DNA of 64,000 nt from an uncultured Bacteroidales bacterium (GCA_902782465.1 CACZNH010000002.1:176998-240997); one strand, 5' to 3'; shown: positions 25,479 to 34,623, numbered from the stretch's first letter. The notes: generated by a model from the letters alone, not told the origin. Made by a program: numbers and translations.

Positions 25479-25486
25479 CAAAGGTA
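25479..25486 (-). promoter_or_regulatory. -7 box of the pta-ackA operon
   Basis: The minus strand reads TACCTTTG, 55 bases upstream of the pta ATG. No -33 TTTG at normal spacing. Confidence 0.55.
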
Positions 25487-25555
25487 CTGCTTTTTTCCCA
25501 ATAATGTAGTATAACTTGCCATATTTTCTTTTTACCATGGCAAGAAAAAACAATC

Positions 25556-25580
25556 AGGGCCGCTCACTGGGAACGGCCCT
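25556..25580 (-). terminator. Terminator of the alanine-rich lipoprotein gene
   Basis: AGGGCCG pairs with CGGCCCT; on the minus strand the stem is followed by GATTGTTTTTTC. It lies 48 bases past the stop at 25628. Confidence 0.8.
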
Positions 25581-25627
25581 AATCGTTTTATAGAAGGATT
25601 AATCTTTTCTTCTCTTAGCGGGGAGAA

Positions 25628-26182
25628 TTACTTCTTCAGCTCGTCAGCTACAGCCTGAGCAGCCTCAGCGCCCTTCTCCTTGGCAGCGTCAACAGCGTCG
25701 CCAGCGGCGTCCTTAGCAGCGTCAACAGCGCCCTCTACCTTCTCGGCAGCAGCGTCGGTAGCAGCGTCAACAGCCTCACCAACCTTCTCGGCAGCAGCCT
25801 TAGCTACGTAGTCAGCAAAACCAGCCTTCAGAGCCTCGGGAACCTCAATATAACCAGTCATCTTCTCAGCCAGGGTCGGGATCTTAGCGAGGATGGCCTC
25901 CTTGTTGTTCTCCCAAACGGTCTTGAGGATGTTGATGATGTTGAAGTAACCAGCCTGGTCACCGCCATCGAGCAGTTCCTGAGCCTTAGCCTTGATGCCA
26001 TCGAGCAGGCTAACAGCAGCAGCCTCGTCAGCGCAGTTCAGCAGGTCAGCGGCAACGCCGTCAACGGTGTACTCAGCTACGGGAGCCTCTTCTACAACCT
26101 CCTCAGCGGGCTTGGTCTCGGTCTTGCAACCAACAAATGCGATAGCAGCAACAGCTGCAAACATCAATAAAAACTTCTTCAT
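25628..26182 (-). CDS. Alanine-rich lipoprotein with LEA-like amphipathic repeats
   Basis: A 184-residue lipoprotein with lipobox Cys19 (AFVGC). Residues about 40-120 form a helical domain, and the C-terminus (about 128-184) consists of Ala/Lys/Asp/Glu repeats of the type AADAAAEKVEGAVDAAKDAAG with an 11-residue-like periodicity, resembling LEA and apolipoprotein-type amphipathic helices. Codon choice is strongly biased, suggesting high expression, and a perfect promoter lies upstream. A role in envelope stress or membrane binding is only inference. Confidence 0.75.
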   Translation of the reverse strand: MKKFLLMFAAVAAIAFVGCKTETKPAEEVVEEAPVAEYTVDGVAADLLNCADEAAAVSLLDGIKAKAQELLDGGDQAGYFNIINILKTVWENNKEAILAKIPTLAEKMTGYIEVPEALKAGFADYVAKAAAEKVGEAVDAATDAAAEKVEGAVDAAKDAAGDAVDAAKEKGAEAAQAVADELKK

Positions 26183-26235
26183 AATAAAACAACTTTTTGA
26201 TTAAATGATTAATAATAAAACTAAATTCAACGCCG

Positions 26236-26266
26236 CAAAAGTAACGGCTATTTTTGAATTACCAAA
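26236..26266 (-). promoter_or_regulatory. Promoter of the alanine-rich lipoprotein gene
   Basis: On the minus strand TTTG (26263-26266), 19 bases, then TACTTTTG (26236-26243): a full consensus promoter, leader about 50 bases. Confidence 0.75.
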
Positions 26267-26338
26267 CTTTTTTGTCTGAAATTTTCAATTTTTTGCACTT
26301 TTATTGCCCTTTTGGGCTGATTTGCGGACAAAAAACTA

Positions 26339-26346
26339 TAACTTTG
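26339..26346 (+). promoter_or_regulatory. -7 box of the Zn-peptidase-hisS run
   Basis: TAACTTTG; start codon at 26452, so the leader is about 100 bases. TTTG at 26321 is too close and TTTG at 26311 slightly too far for the usual -33. Confidence 0.5.
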
Positions 26347-26451
26347 CGGTGCAGAATCTTGTCCGTCATGCTACAATACAACTATCGTGCCAAACTTGAT
26401 TCTTGCGGCAAAAAATTGAAAACTAACATCTAACAACAAAAAATTGACGAT

Positions 26452-27132
26452 ATGTTTGCATATATTTTAATGGGATTAATCGCAGTTCTGAGCATGATTG
26501 TTCAGAGCTCCCTCAAGTCAAAATTTGCCACTTACAGTAAGGAACCCCTGGCAGTACCCATGTCAGGACGTGACATTGCAGCTGCCATGCTGCAGCAGAA
26601 CGGTTGTGGCGACGTGCAGGTGACCAGTGTGAGCGGCCAGTTGACCGACCACTTCAATCCTGCCAACAAGACGGTGAACCTGAGTGAACCCGTGTATGGC
26701 ACCAACAGCATTGCAGCTGCAGCTGTTGCCGCCCATGAGTGCGGCCATGCCGTGCAGCACAAGGTGGGTTATAGCATGTTGCAGCTCCGTTCCAAGATGG
26801 TTCCTGTCGTTTCTTTTGCTTCCAAATCCGTCAGCTGGCTGTTGATTGCCGGTATTGCTTTGTATGAAATGACTCCGCTGCCCTTGTACATCGCTTTGGC
26901 CATGTTTGCCATGACAGTGCTGTTCAGCTTTGTGACTTTGCCCGTAGAGGTAGATGCCAGCCGCCGCGCCATCAAGTGGCTTGAGGGGTCAGGCATAGCC
27001 AGCGGTCAACAGCTGGAGCATGCCAAGGACGCCTTGAAGGCCGCTGCCTATACCTATGTCGTTGCAGCCATCGGCTCACTTGCCACATTAATCTATTATG
27101 CAGCAATGTTTTTGGGCGGAAACAGAAGATAA
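26452..27132 (+). CDS. Membrane zinc metallopeptidase (YugP family)
   Basis: A 226-residue integral membrane protein with helices at about 1-20, 112-135, 140-160 and 200-222, and the zinc motif HECGHAVQH with His95, Glu96 and His99. This matches the Zn-dependent neutral peptidase family PF04298 (YugP). The substrate is unknown; a role in membrane protein quality control is inference. hisS follows after 45 bases with no separate promoter seen. Confidence 0.88.
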   Translation: MFAYILMGLIAVLSMIVQSSLKSKFATYSKEPLAVPMSGRDIAAAMLQQNGCGDVQVTSVSGQLTDHFNPANKTVNLSEPVYGTNSIAAAAVAAHECGHAVQHKVGYSMLQLRSKMVPVVSFASKSVSWLLIAGIALYEMTPLPLYIALAMFAMTVLFSFVTLPVEVDASRRAIKWLEGSGIASGQQLEHAKDALKAAAYTYVVAAIGSLATLIYYAAMFLGGNRR

Positions 27133-27177
27133 CCAGTACAACACATTATTTATAGTAGAACAATATTAAATTAGATA

Positions 27178-28542
27178 ATGGCACAAAAACCATCCATCCC
27201 CAAGGGGACACGCGACTTCTCACCGATTGAGATGGCGCGTCGCAACTATATCTTCGACACAATCAAGGACGTTTTCCTGCTTTACGGATTCCAGCAGATT
27301 GAGACCCCTGCCATCGAGAACCTGTCAACGCTGATGGGCAAGTATGGCGAAGAGGGCGACAAGCTGCTGTTCAAGATCCTGAACAGCGGCGATTACCTCA
27401 AGGATGCTCCTGATGACCTGTTGTCGGCGCATGACTCGTTGCACTTGACGACAAAAATCAGCGAGAAGGGTCTGCGTTATGACCTCACGGTGCCCTTCGC
27501 CCGCTATGTGGTCCAGCACCGCAACGACCTGCAGATGCCTTTCAAGCGCTATCAGGTGCAGCCCGTGTGGCGTGCCGACCGTCCGCAGAAGGGACGTTAC
27601 CGTGAGTTCTACCAGTGCGACGCCGACATCGTGGGCAGCGATTCACTCTTAAATGAAGTGGAACTGGTAACGATGATTGATGAGGTGTTCAACCGCTTCA
27701 ACATCAATGTTGCCATCAAGCTCAATAACCGTAAGATTCTGAGCGGTATCGCCGAGGTCATTGGCGCTGCCGACAAGATTATCGATATCACTGTTGCTAT
27801 CGACAAGCTCGACAAAATCGGTATTGACAACGTCAACGCCGAGTTGAAGGAAAAAGGACTGAGTGAAGAGGCTATCGCTACCCTGCAACCCCTGTTGGCA
27901 CTTGATGGATCCAACGAGGAACGACTCACTTCATTGGCCGCCATGTTGGCAAATAGCGAAATCGGCATGAAGGGCATTGAGGAAATGCGCTATGTGCTTG
28001 ACCACGTGGGAGCCCTCGGCACTCGTGCTAAAGTGGAAATGGATGTCTCGCTGGCACGCGGCCTGAACTATTACACGGGCACCATCCTCGAAGTCAAAGC
28101 GCTGGATGTCGCTATTGGTAGCATCACGGGCGGTGGCCGTTACGACAACCTGACGGGCGTGTTCGGCATGACGGGATTGTCGGGCGTGGGCATCAGCTTC
28201 GGTGCCGACCGCATCTATGACGTACTGAATGCCTTGGACCTCTATCCAGCTGATACGATGGCCACGGCAAGGGTGATGTTTGTCAACTTTGGCGAACAGG
28301 AGGCTTCGGCTTCACTCAAACACATCATGGCATTGCGCCAGGCTGGTATCAGTGCCGAACTCTATCCTGATAGCACCAAGATGAAGAAGCAGATGAACTA
28401 TGCCAACGACAGGCAGATTCCATTTGTTGCCATTGTGGGTGCTGACGAGGTCCAGAACGGTACCATCGCACTGAAAAACATGACTACAGGTGAGCAGCAG
28501 ACGCTCACTATCAGTCAGGTGATAGAACAGCTGGGCGTGTAA
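27178..28542 (+). CDS. hisS: Histidyl-tRNA synthetase
   Basis: Charges tRNA-His. A 454-residue class II synthetase: motif 1 region KGTRDFSP, motif 2 with [14 protein letters not shown], the histidine loops (RGLNYYTG) and motif 3 GGGRYDNL followed by GISFGADR, then a C-terminal anticodon-binding domain (about 355-454). The length is typical of Bacteroidota. It precedes the Crp-type regulator by 15 bases. Confidence 0.97.
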   Translation: MAQKPSIPKGTRDFSPIEMARRNYIFDTIKDVFLLYGFQQIETPAIENLSTLMGKYGEEGDKLLFKILNSGDYLKDAPDDLLSAHDSLHLTTKISEKGLRYDLTVPFARYVVQHRNDLQMPFKRYQVQPVWRADRPQKGRYREFYQCDADIVGSDSLLNEVELVTMIDEVFNRFNINVAIKLNNRKILSGIAEVIGAADKIIDITVAIDKLDKIGIDNVNAELKEKGLSEEAIATLQPLLALDGSNEERLTSLAAMLANSEIGMKGIEEMRYVLDHVGALGTRAKVEMDVSLARGLNYYTGTILEVKALDVAIGSITGGGRYDNLTGVFGMTGLSGVGISFGADRIYDVLNALDLYPADTMATARVMFVNFGEQEASASLKHIMALRQAGISAELYPDSTKMKKQMNYANDRQIPFVAIVGADEVQNGTIALKNMTTGEQQTLTISQVIEQLGV

Positions 28543-28557
28543 TCTACAATACCAGGC

Positions 28558-29235
28558 ATGACAAACAAGTATCAACAGCTGATGCAGCTGCCGCTCTTTC
28601 AAGGCATCAGTGCGGAGAAAATCACCGCACTGGTTGAGAAATTGCCGTTCCATTTCCTCAAATTCAATCCTGGCGAACAGATCGTTGAGGCGGGTGACCC
28701 CTGCACTCATGTGAAGTTCGTGGTTTCTGGACAGGTCAAACTGATGACCCCTTTTTCCAGACTGAGGGTTTCGCTACATCAGAAATTGTCATCGCCTCAT
28801 GTGTTGGCTCCCGATTGCCTCTTTGGACGTGAAAACAATTATCCCTACACCGTTGTTGCCGATGGCGTGTGTGGCATCCTGCAGTTGCGCAAGAGCGATT
28901 ACATCAAGATGGTGTGCAGTGACAAGGTGTTCCTGTTCAATATCTTGAATTACTTGTCGACAGGAAGCCAGCGGGGTCCTGCTTTGGCTACGGCTATCAA
29001 AAACGGAACTGTCGCAGAACGCTTGGCGATGTTGCTCGATGTGCTTGTCGTGAACGGGGCGACAGATATTGCCTTGATTTATAAGCAGAAGGATCTTTGT
29101 ACGTTGTTGGGAACCCAGCGCACTACTATCATATCCACACTGGAACGATTGAGCGATGATGGAGTTCTGGAATATGATAGCAAGGAGTTACATGTGTTGG
29201 ACTATAAAGGTTTGATGAGCAGATTAAACGATTAA
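28558..29235 (+). CDS. Crp/Fnr-family transcription regulator
   Basis: A 225-residue protein with an N-terminal cyclic-nucleotide-binding-type beta-roll (about 20-130) and a C-terminal winged helix (about 155-220, KDLCTLLGTQRTTIISTLERL). No Cys cluster of the Fnr type and no clear cAMP-binding RxSE motif are visible, so the effector is unknown. It is closely followed by the TSCPD gene (7 bases) and may be in the hisS transcript. Confidence 0.88.
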   Translation: MTNKYQQLMQLPLFQGISAEKITALVEKLPFHFLKFNPGEQIVEAGDPCTHVKFVVSGQVKLMTPFSRLRVSLHQKLSSPHVLAPDCLFGRENNYPYTVVADGVCGILQLRKSDYIKMVCSDKVFLFNILNYLSTGSQRGPALATAIKNGTVAERLAMLLDVLVVNGATDIALIYKQKDLCTLLGTQRTTIISTLERLSDDGVLEYDSKELHVLDYKGLMSRLND

Positions 29236-29242
29236 TCAGATA

Positions 29243-29497
29243 ATGCGATATACCTATTATACTCAAGGCACTTGCTCTTCTCAGATAGATTTTGAGATTG
29301 ACGAGAACGGCATTATCGGTGATGTGTTTTTCACTGGTGGATGCCATGGTAACCTTCAGGCTGTATCAATTCTGGTGCGCGGTATGAAGGCTAGCGAGGC
29401 AGTGGCTAAACTGCAGGGAATCAGGTGTGGCTATAAAAACACGTCCTGTCCCGACCAGTTGGCACAGGCATTGAGACAAGCAATGAACAATAAGTGA
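29243..29497 (+). CDS. TSCPD-domain small protein (TIGR03905-like)
   Basis: An 84-residue protein with the family signature NTSCPDQLAQAL near the C-terminus and conserved cysteines at the start (GTCSSQIDFEI) and in TGGCHGN. TSCPD domains occur alone and at the C-terminus of B12-dependent ribonucleotide reductases, so a metal- or nucleotide-related role is possible but unproven. It follows the Crp-type gene by 7 bases. Confidence 0.88.
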   Translation: MRYTYYTQGTCSSQIDFEIDENGIIGDVFFTGGCHGNLQAVSILVRGMKASEAVAKLQGIRCGYKNTSCPDQLAQALRQAMNNK

Positions 29498-29530
29498 TTG
29501 ATAGACTAATAAAAATTTTTAAGACAGAAT

Positions 29531-29935
29531 ATGAAGAAGATTTTATTGATTATGACGGCTGTTGTAGCCGTATCGTTAATGGGATGTGACAATACCGTTA
29601 ACTACAAAGCCGAGGGCGAAAAAATGGCCAAGGAACTTGACAGACTGTGTGAACTCAAGGATTCGGCTGCAGTTATTGCATTTGACGATAGCATTCATGC
29701 TGTGGAAGCCCGAATTATGGCTAATGGTGACACTGTGGCCATTAAGCAGTTCCAAAAGGCTCTGGAAGATGCCCGCAACCGTAATGCCGCCTATATCGCA
29801 ACATTGAAGGTGAATAGAGGCACTACCAAAGAAGATGTCGTTGAGGAAATGAGTCAAGACGTGCTGAATGGCAGCATGGATATCGGTGCCATCACCGGTG
29901 CCATCGATGAGATGAATGAGGCGTCTCCTGAATAA
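29531..29935 (+). CDS. Small lipoprotein, unknown
   Basis: A 134-residue protein with lipobox Cys19 (SLMGCDN) and a mostly helical, charged body. No recognised family. It has an upstream AAAATTTTT-rich spacer. The next gene starts immediately after its stop codon (TAA then ATG), so the two lipoproteins are very likely co-translated. Confidence 0.7.
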   Translation: MKKILLIMTAVVAVSLMGCDNTVNYKAEGEKMAKELDRLCELKDSAAVIAFDDSIHAVEARIMANGDTVAIKQFQKALEDARNRNAAYIATLKVNRGTTKEDVVEEMSQDVLNGSMDIGAITGAIDEMNEASPE

Positions 29936-30901
29936 ATGGTAAAGTATCGGGCGCATAGCTCTTTTCGCTGGCAGTATCTCCTGGCAAGCTGGTGTGTGGC
30001 CACGGCAACAATGATGATGGTGTCGTGTGGTACAGGCATTGAGGTGACCGAACGCGTGACCGATAAGGATGTCATGAAAGTCATTAACCAGGTGGATAAC
30101 CGACCGCAGTTGAGTACGCTTGATACTTACACCGATTCAGTGCCGGCATGGAAAGTCGGCAAACGTTTCTGGGTTGCCGATAATCAGGCACGGTTGTTGT
30201 TTGCCCACTCCAATGAATATGACATTGACACGGTGTCACTTGCAGGGCACGAACTCACCTATGCGGGATTTGACACTGGAGGCATCTATGACAACCGCAA
30301 TACGGTAAATCTGCATTTTACTGACGGCGATAAACTCTATGTCTATCGCACAGGGAAGACTCTGGACGACTTTCTCTCCAGATTTTCAATTCCTTTGCTC
30401 ATAGACTTGGACATGGTCGATTTCGTTTCTCGTCAGATAAAAGGCAAGGATTACTACATTCGCACAGGTATCTGGTATGACCGCCAGAATGAACAAATGA
30501 CTGACGGGAGGCATTTCATTAAGGTGCACATTGATGACGTGCTGCCGGGAAATGCTGTCCTTCCATTGCGCGTTCATTTCACGGCTCTTGACAGTGGTGA
30601 GCGGGCGATGGTATGGATGAGCGAGAATACATCGACCATGCTGGGACGCGATTTCGATGCCTTGTTTGTCGAGAAGAATCCCAGGATGGACTATCCTACT
30701 ATCAATGATGAGAATTGGGAACGGATAACAAAGGCACAAGTCGCTTTGGGCATGACCAAGGAGGAATGCCGACTGTCATTGGGAGCCCCAAAACGCATCA
30801 ATGAGATTCCTGACCAGGGTGGTCTGAGGGAGTATTGGTATTATGATGGCGGGGCATACCTGTTCTTCGTTGACGGCTTGCTAAGTCAATTCAGGAAATG
30901 A
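29936..30901 (+). CDS. Lipoprotein with C-terminal BamE/SmpA-like segment
   Basis: A 321-residue protein; signal with lipobox Cys31 (MMVSCG). The middle part is beta-rich and unrecognised. The last 60 residues (WERITKAQVALGMTKEECR, SLGAPKRIN, REYWYYDGGAYLFF) look like the SmpA/BamE fold, in which a short helix pair is followed by strands with G-x-P; this is a pattern match only. Its start abuts the previous stop and its end overlaps the MBL gene by four bases, indicating a tightly coupled operon. Confidence 0.72.
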   Translation: MVKYRAHSSFRWQYLLASWCVATATMMMVSCGTGIEVTERVTDKDVMKVINQVDNRPQLSTLDTYTDSVPAWKVGKRFWVADNQARLLFAHSNEYDIDTVSLAGHELTYAGFDTGGIYDNRNTVNLHFTDGDKLYVYRTGKTLDDFLSRFSIPLLIDLDMVDFVSRQIKGKDYYIRTGIWYDRQNEQMTDGRHFIKVHIDDVLPGNAVLPLRVHFTALDSGERAMVWMSENTSTMLGRDFDALFVEKNPRMDYPTINDENWERITKAQVALGMTKEECRLSLGAPKRINEIPDQGGLREYWYYDGGAYLFFVDGLLSQFRK

Positions 30902-31671
30902 TGGGACTGTCGACACTTGAAATAGAATTTCTTGGAACAGGGACTTCACATGGGGTGCCCATGTTGAGGTGCCGTTGCCCGGTGTGCTTGAGTGATGATC
31001 CTCGTGACAAGCGCCTGCGCACCTCGGCGATTGTTCGGTACCAGGGAGTGCGGCTACTGATTGATTGCGGTCCTGATTTCCGCACACAGATGTTGCGTGC
31101 CAGCGACGACAATCTGGATGCAGTCCTCTTGACGCATATCCACTTTGACCATGTGGCAGGACTCGATGACTTGCGGTCCTATTGTCGTGAAAAGCCCTTC
31201 CCCCTCTATGCCCGTGCCGACGTGTTGGAGAATTTGCATAAGCACATCCCTTATTGTTTTGCCGATAATCCATATCCCGGTGTGCCACGCTTTGAGGAAC
31301 ATGTAATTGGCGATGAGCCGTTTATGGTCGAGGGGGTTAAGGTTGAACCGCTTCCCGTGATGCATTATAACTTGCCGATAGTCGGTTTCCGCATTGGTCC
31401 GCTCGCTTATATCACCGATGCTAAGGTCATCAGTGATGAGGTGATTGAACGTCTCAAGGATGTACCTTTGCTGGTCATTAACTCGTTGCGAACGGGTACT
31501 CATCTCACGCATATGTGCCTTGACGAGACGCTTGACGTCATCAATAGGGTCAAACCTGAGCGTGCTTACCTCATTCACATGAGCGACCGTATGGGTCTTC
31601 ATGCCGATTCTCACAAGTTGCTGCCGGCAGGTGTGGAACTGGCTTATGACGGATTGATAGTAAAAGTGTAG
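30898..31671 (+). CDS. MBL-fold metallo-hydrolase (PhnP-like)
   Basis: A 257-residue metallo-beta-lactamase-fold protein. The metal motif LTHIHFDH has His80, His82, Asp84 and His85; further ligands follow (VMHYNLP, LIHMS). The N-terminal CRCPVC (about 25-30) is a structural zinc site typical of PhnP-type phosphodiesterases. It may hydrolyse cyclic phosphodiesters, but the substrate is unknown. The start overlaps the preceding stop (ATGA); a second ATG follows at once. Confidence 0.88.
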   Translation: MMGLSTLEIEFLGTGTSHGVPMLRCRCPVCLSDDPRDKRLRTSAIVRYQGVRLLIDCGPDFRTQMLRASDDNLDAVLLTHIHFDHVAGLDDLRSYCREKPFPLYARADVLENLHKHIPYCFADNPYPGVPRFEEHVIGDEPFMVEGVKVEPLPVMHYNLPIVGFRIGPLAYITDAKVISDEVIERLKDVPLLVINSLRTGTHLTHMCLDETLDVINRVKPERAYLIHMSDRMGLHADSHKLLPAGVELAYDGLIVKV

Positions 31672-31677
31672 CTGACG

Positions 31678-32106
31678 ATGGATAATATCACCATATCAGA
31701 GGTCAAACCCGAGGAGAAGACCTCAGGACTACAGTTCTTTGAGGCACGCATTCAGGCAGGATTTCCAAGTCCTGCACAGGGTGAATATGCCGACACCATC
31801 GACTTGAACCACGCCCTCATTACCAACCCTGCAGCAACGTTTTGTGCAAGGGTGATAGGCAACTCTATGGTCGATGCCGGTATCAACGAGGGTGATTTGC
31901 TCATCATTGACCGCTCAATAACCCCTCATGACGGTTGCATTGCCGTTTGCTTCATTGACGGCGACTTTACGGTCAAGCGCCTTGCCGTGCGCGACGACGG
32001 CATATATCTCATGCCTGCCAACGCAAAGTTTCCCGAAATGAAAGTGAACGAGTGCAGCGATTTCCAGGTGTGGGGTGTTGTTTCCCATATCGTCAAGAAA
32101 GTATAA
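31678..32106 (+). CDS. umuD: UmuD-like autocleaving S24 peptidase
   Basis: A 142-residue LexA/UmuD-family protein: cleavage site Ala27-Gly28 (QAGFPSPAQ), catalytic Ser63 (GNSMVDAGI) and Lys100 (FTVKRL). There is no DNA-binding domain, so it fits the polymerase V accessory subunit UmuD rather than LexA. In most genomes umuC lies directly downstream; here the next gene is an LtaS-like sulfatase, and no umuC is in the window. It follows the MBL gene by 6 bases. Confidence 0.9.
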   Translation: MDNITISEVKPEEKTSGLQFFEARIQAGFPSPAQGEYADTIDLNHALITNPAATFCARVIGNSMVDAGINEGDLLIIDRSITPHDGCIAVCFIDGDFTVKRLAVRDDGIYLMPANAKFPEMKVNECSDFQVWGVVSHIVKKV

Positions 32107-32127
32107 CCCTCATCTGCGGTCAGTGTC

Positions 32128-33888
32128 ATGGAAATGGGGTCTGGATACGGCAAATGGCGTGACACGGTTATTTTTGTGTCATGTGTCGCTGTGGCAGCAT
32201 GGCAGTGCTTTTACGTTGCCCTTGACACGCGATTGGGCGGACTGGGCAACGTTTTCCATGAGTGGCACGCTGTGGCTGTTTCTGTTGCCAACGCATTGGT
32301 GCTGCTGTCTCCCTATTGGCTGCTCAAGCCACGCTGGCGTGGACTGGTTTGGATTCCCTTGTCCTTATTGACACTATGGTGCCTGATGCAAGTTTGCTAT
32401 TGCAGGGCCTATGATGACTTGATGCCCGTGCGCAGTCTGCTGATGACTGAAAATGTCAACAAAACGTTGACCGACAGTTTTCTGGACTTGCTGCGTTGGC
32501 GCGATTTGCTCATTGTGGTGCCATTCCTGCTATTGCCGTTTGTTATCCGAGCGGTGGTTACTGAACAGAAATTCCGTGTCAAGGCATTCTCTTTGACACT
32601 GCTTGCAGCGTTCCTTTTTGGCGTTGTGGGCTATTACACCTCTGACGGAAATTACGAGAAACGGTTCCTGTACAATTTCAGCAACAGCGACTATTTTGCT
32701 CTTAATGGTTTGATTCCTTACGGCCTATGTTCTATCCATCAGGCCATCTCACACAGCCACACGGTGACCGATGCCGAGCGTGCCGAAATCGATAGATTCC
32801 TGCATGAGCAATGTCCGCAATATCATGATAACCGGTACTGTATTGCACCCTTGCAGCGCAACTTGGTGCTCATCATCGTCGAGTCGCTGCACACCTGGCC
32901 CATCGGCATGCAGGTTGATGGCCGAGAAGTAACGCCAACGCTTAATCGCCTTATCGCTGCCGAGGGTGCAATCTATGCCCCTCACGTCCTGTTCCAGACG
33001 GGACACGGCCATTCCAGTGACGCCCATTTCATATACAACACGGGCTTGTTACCCCTGCGCGACGATGTGGTGGCAGTAAATTACGGCGATGGACCCTATC
33101 CATCGTTGGCTGATGCGCTTAAGGGTTATGACTGCCGCATGATGGTGTGTGATGACAAGGGATATTGGAATCAGGCGGTCACTTCCCAAAGTTATGGCTT
33201 TGACACGTTGTACTGTCATGACCAGCTGGCAGCCAGTGGCGCTTTGAAGCGTCATGCGGGAGTAGATGATGCTGCCCTGACCGACTATGCGGCATTGCTG
33301 TTGCCGCAGCTGCATCAGCCTTTCTTCCTCGAGATGGTGACAATGACAATGCACACGCCTTATCCACAGGACAAGGTGCGTCACTCCTGGATTCTTGACA
33401 GTGACACCCTCAATGCCGAAGCTCGCAGCTACTTGAACTGTGTCAACCTCACCGATAGTTGCATTGGTGCCTTCATGGATAACTTGCAACGCAACGGGCT
33501 GGCTAGTAATACGGTGGTCGCTATCTTGAGCGATCATACGCAACTTTACCGCAATCGCATCATGGGGTTGACAGATTATGATGCTGTCCCCGACGATTGG
33601 GGCATCCCGATGATTATCACGGGTTGTGACACCACTTTACGTTATGAACCGGTCCTCGGACAGGTAGACGTGTTCCCGACTTTGCTGGATGTGATGGGCG
33701 CTAATGGCTATCCTTGGAAAGGTTTGGGTCACAGTCTGTTGCGCTATGATGTGAGGAGCGCCATCCAGCCACGCAACATGTCGGTCTTGGGCGACAGCAC
33801 AGCCTTGACGCCCCAGCAGCGGCAGGCTTGGGACATATCCCGCCTGCTCATCCTGGACCGTGCCCACTACTTCAAAACTGACAACTGA
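32128..33888 (+). CDS. LtaS-like membrane sulfatase / phosphotransferase
   Basis: A 586-residue protein with about five N-terminal transmembrane helices (residues 15-175) and a periplasmic alkaline-phosphatase/sulfatase-fold domain (about 245-560). The likely nucleophile region is TGHGHSSDAHF (Ser296/Ser297), where LtaS has Thr in GKTSD; further sites are LVLIIVESLH and LSDHTQLY. It may transfer phosphoglycerol or phosphoethanolamine to an envelope glycan; the acceptor is unknown. Its last codons and stop (Thr-Asp-Asn-stop) are encoded by heptamer array E. Confidence 0.85.
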   Translation: MEMGSGYGKWRDTVIFVSCVAVAAWQCFYVALDTRLGGLGNVFHEWHAVAVSVANALVLLSPYWLLKPRWRGLVWIPLSLLTLWCLMQVCYCRAYDDLMPVRSLLMTENVNKTLTDSFLDLLRWRDLLIVVPFLLLPFVIRAVVTEQKFRVKAFSLTLLAAFLFGVVGYYTSDGNYEKRFLYNFSNSDYFALNGLIPYGLCSIHQAISHSHTVTDAERAEIDRFLHEQCPQYHDNRYCIAPLQRNLVLIIVESLHTWPIGMQVDGREVTPTLNRLIAAEGAIYAPHVLFQTGHGHSSDAHFIYNTGLLPLRDDVVAVNYGDGPYPSLADALKGYDCRMMVCDDKGYWNQAVTSQSYGFDTLYCHDQLAASGALKRHAGVDDAALTDYAALLLPQLHQPFFLEMVTMTMHTPYPQDKVRHSWILDSDTLNAEARSYLNCVNLTDSCIGAFMDNLQRNGLASNTVVAILSDHTQLYRNRIMGLTDYDAVPDDWGIPMIITGCDTTLRYEPVLGQVDVFPTLLDVMGANGYPWKGLGHSLLRYDVRSAIQPRNMSVLGDSTALTPQQRQAWDISRLLILDRAHYFKTDN

Positions 33889-33917
33889 CAACTGACAACT
33901 GACAACTGACAACTCAA
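33876..33917 (+). repeat. Heptamer array E (6 units)
   Basis: Five AACTGAC units and a final AACTCAA, spanning the end of the sulfatase gene (stop TGA at 33886-33888 inside the array) and reaching to one base before the ATG at 33919. Confidence 0.92.
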
Positions 33918-33918
33918 T

Positions 33919-34623
33919 ATGAAATCAACCAAATCACGCCTATTCTCGGCAGATGGCCGCCTGAGCGACCTGATTACCGCTCATCCGTCATTGCTCACGT
34001 TATTGACCCGCCTGGGCATCTCGTTAGGCTTCGGCGACCGTTCCATTGCCGACGTCTGCGAGGCGAGTGGGGTAGACACCTCATTCTTCCTGCTCATCTG
34101 CAACGTCTATACCTTCAACAACTACATCCCCTCGACGCCCACCATCCTCGACACCGACATGAATGGACTGGTGCCCTACTTGGAGAAGTCGCACAAGTAT
34201 TACGTCGACAAACGCTTGCCGCACATCGAGCGTCACCTCGATGCCATAGCCCAGAAGTTGGGCGGGCGCATCGGTAAGGTATTCATCAGTTTCTTCCAGC
34301 AGTACAAGCAGGAGGTCGAGGAGCACTTCAGCCACGAGGAGCGTGACGTCTTCCCCCACATCCGTGCACTGATGTCGGGCGAGCGCGACACGTCCTACAG
34401 CATCGGCATGTTCCTGCACACACACAGCGACATCGAGGGCAAACTCGATGACCTGCTCAACATCGTCTTCAAGTACCTGCCGCCACAGGTCGATGACGAC
34501 AACGTGATGGATGTGGTCTATGACATCCTGCGCCTGCGCGAGGACCTCAAGAAGCACACCTTCATCGAGGAGAAGATTATGGTTCCACTGGTTTGTCACC
34601 TCGAGAGCGCGATGAAGTCATGA
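33919..34623 (+). CDS. Hemerythrin-like domain protein
   Basis: A 234-residue helical protein. The N-terminal 65 residues resemble the ScdA/YtfE N-terminal region, but without its Cys. The C-terminal domain (about 85-230) has the His/Glu pattern of hemerythrin-like di-iron proteins: SHKYY, LPHIERH, EEHFSHEERDVFPH and MFLHTHSDIEGK. Such proteins bind O2 or NO or repair Fe-S clusters; which one applies is not clear. It overlaps the LuxR-type regulator by four bases, so the two probably form one sensing unit. Confidence 0.85.
   Translation: MKSTKSRLFSADGRLSDLITAHPSLLTLLTRLGISLGFGDRSIADVCEASGVDTSFFLLICNVYTFNNYIPSTPTILDTDMNGLVPYLEKSHKYYVDKRLPHIERHLDAIAQKLGGRIGKVFISFFQQYKQEVEEHFSHEERDVFPHIRALMSGERDTSYSIGMFLHTHSDIEGKLDDLLNIVFKYLPPQVDDDNVMDVVYDILRLREDLKKHTFIEEKIMVPLVCHLESAMKS

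Noticed and set aside
31678-32106. LexA repressor
   Set aside because: The N-terminal DNA-binding domain is missing; only the UmuD-like core is present.
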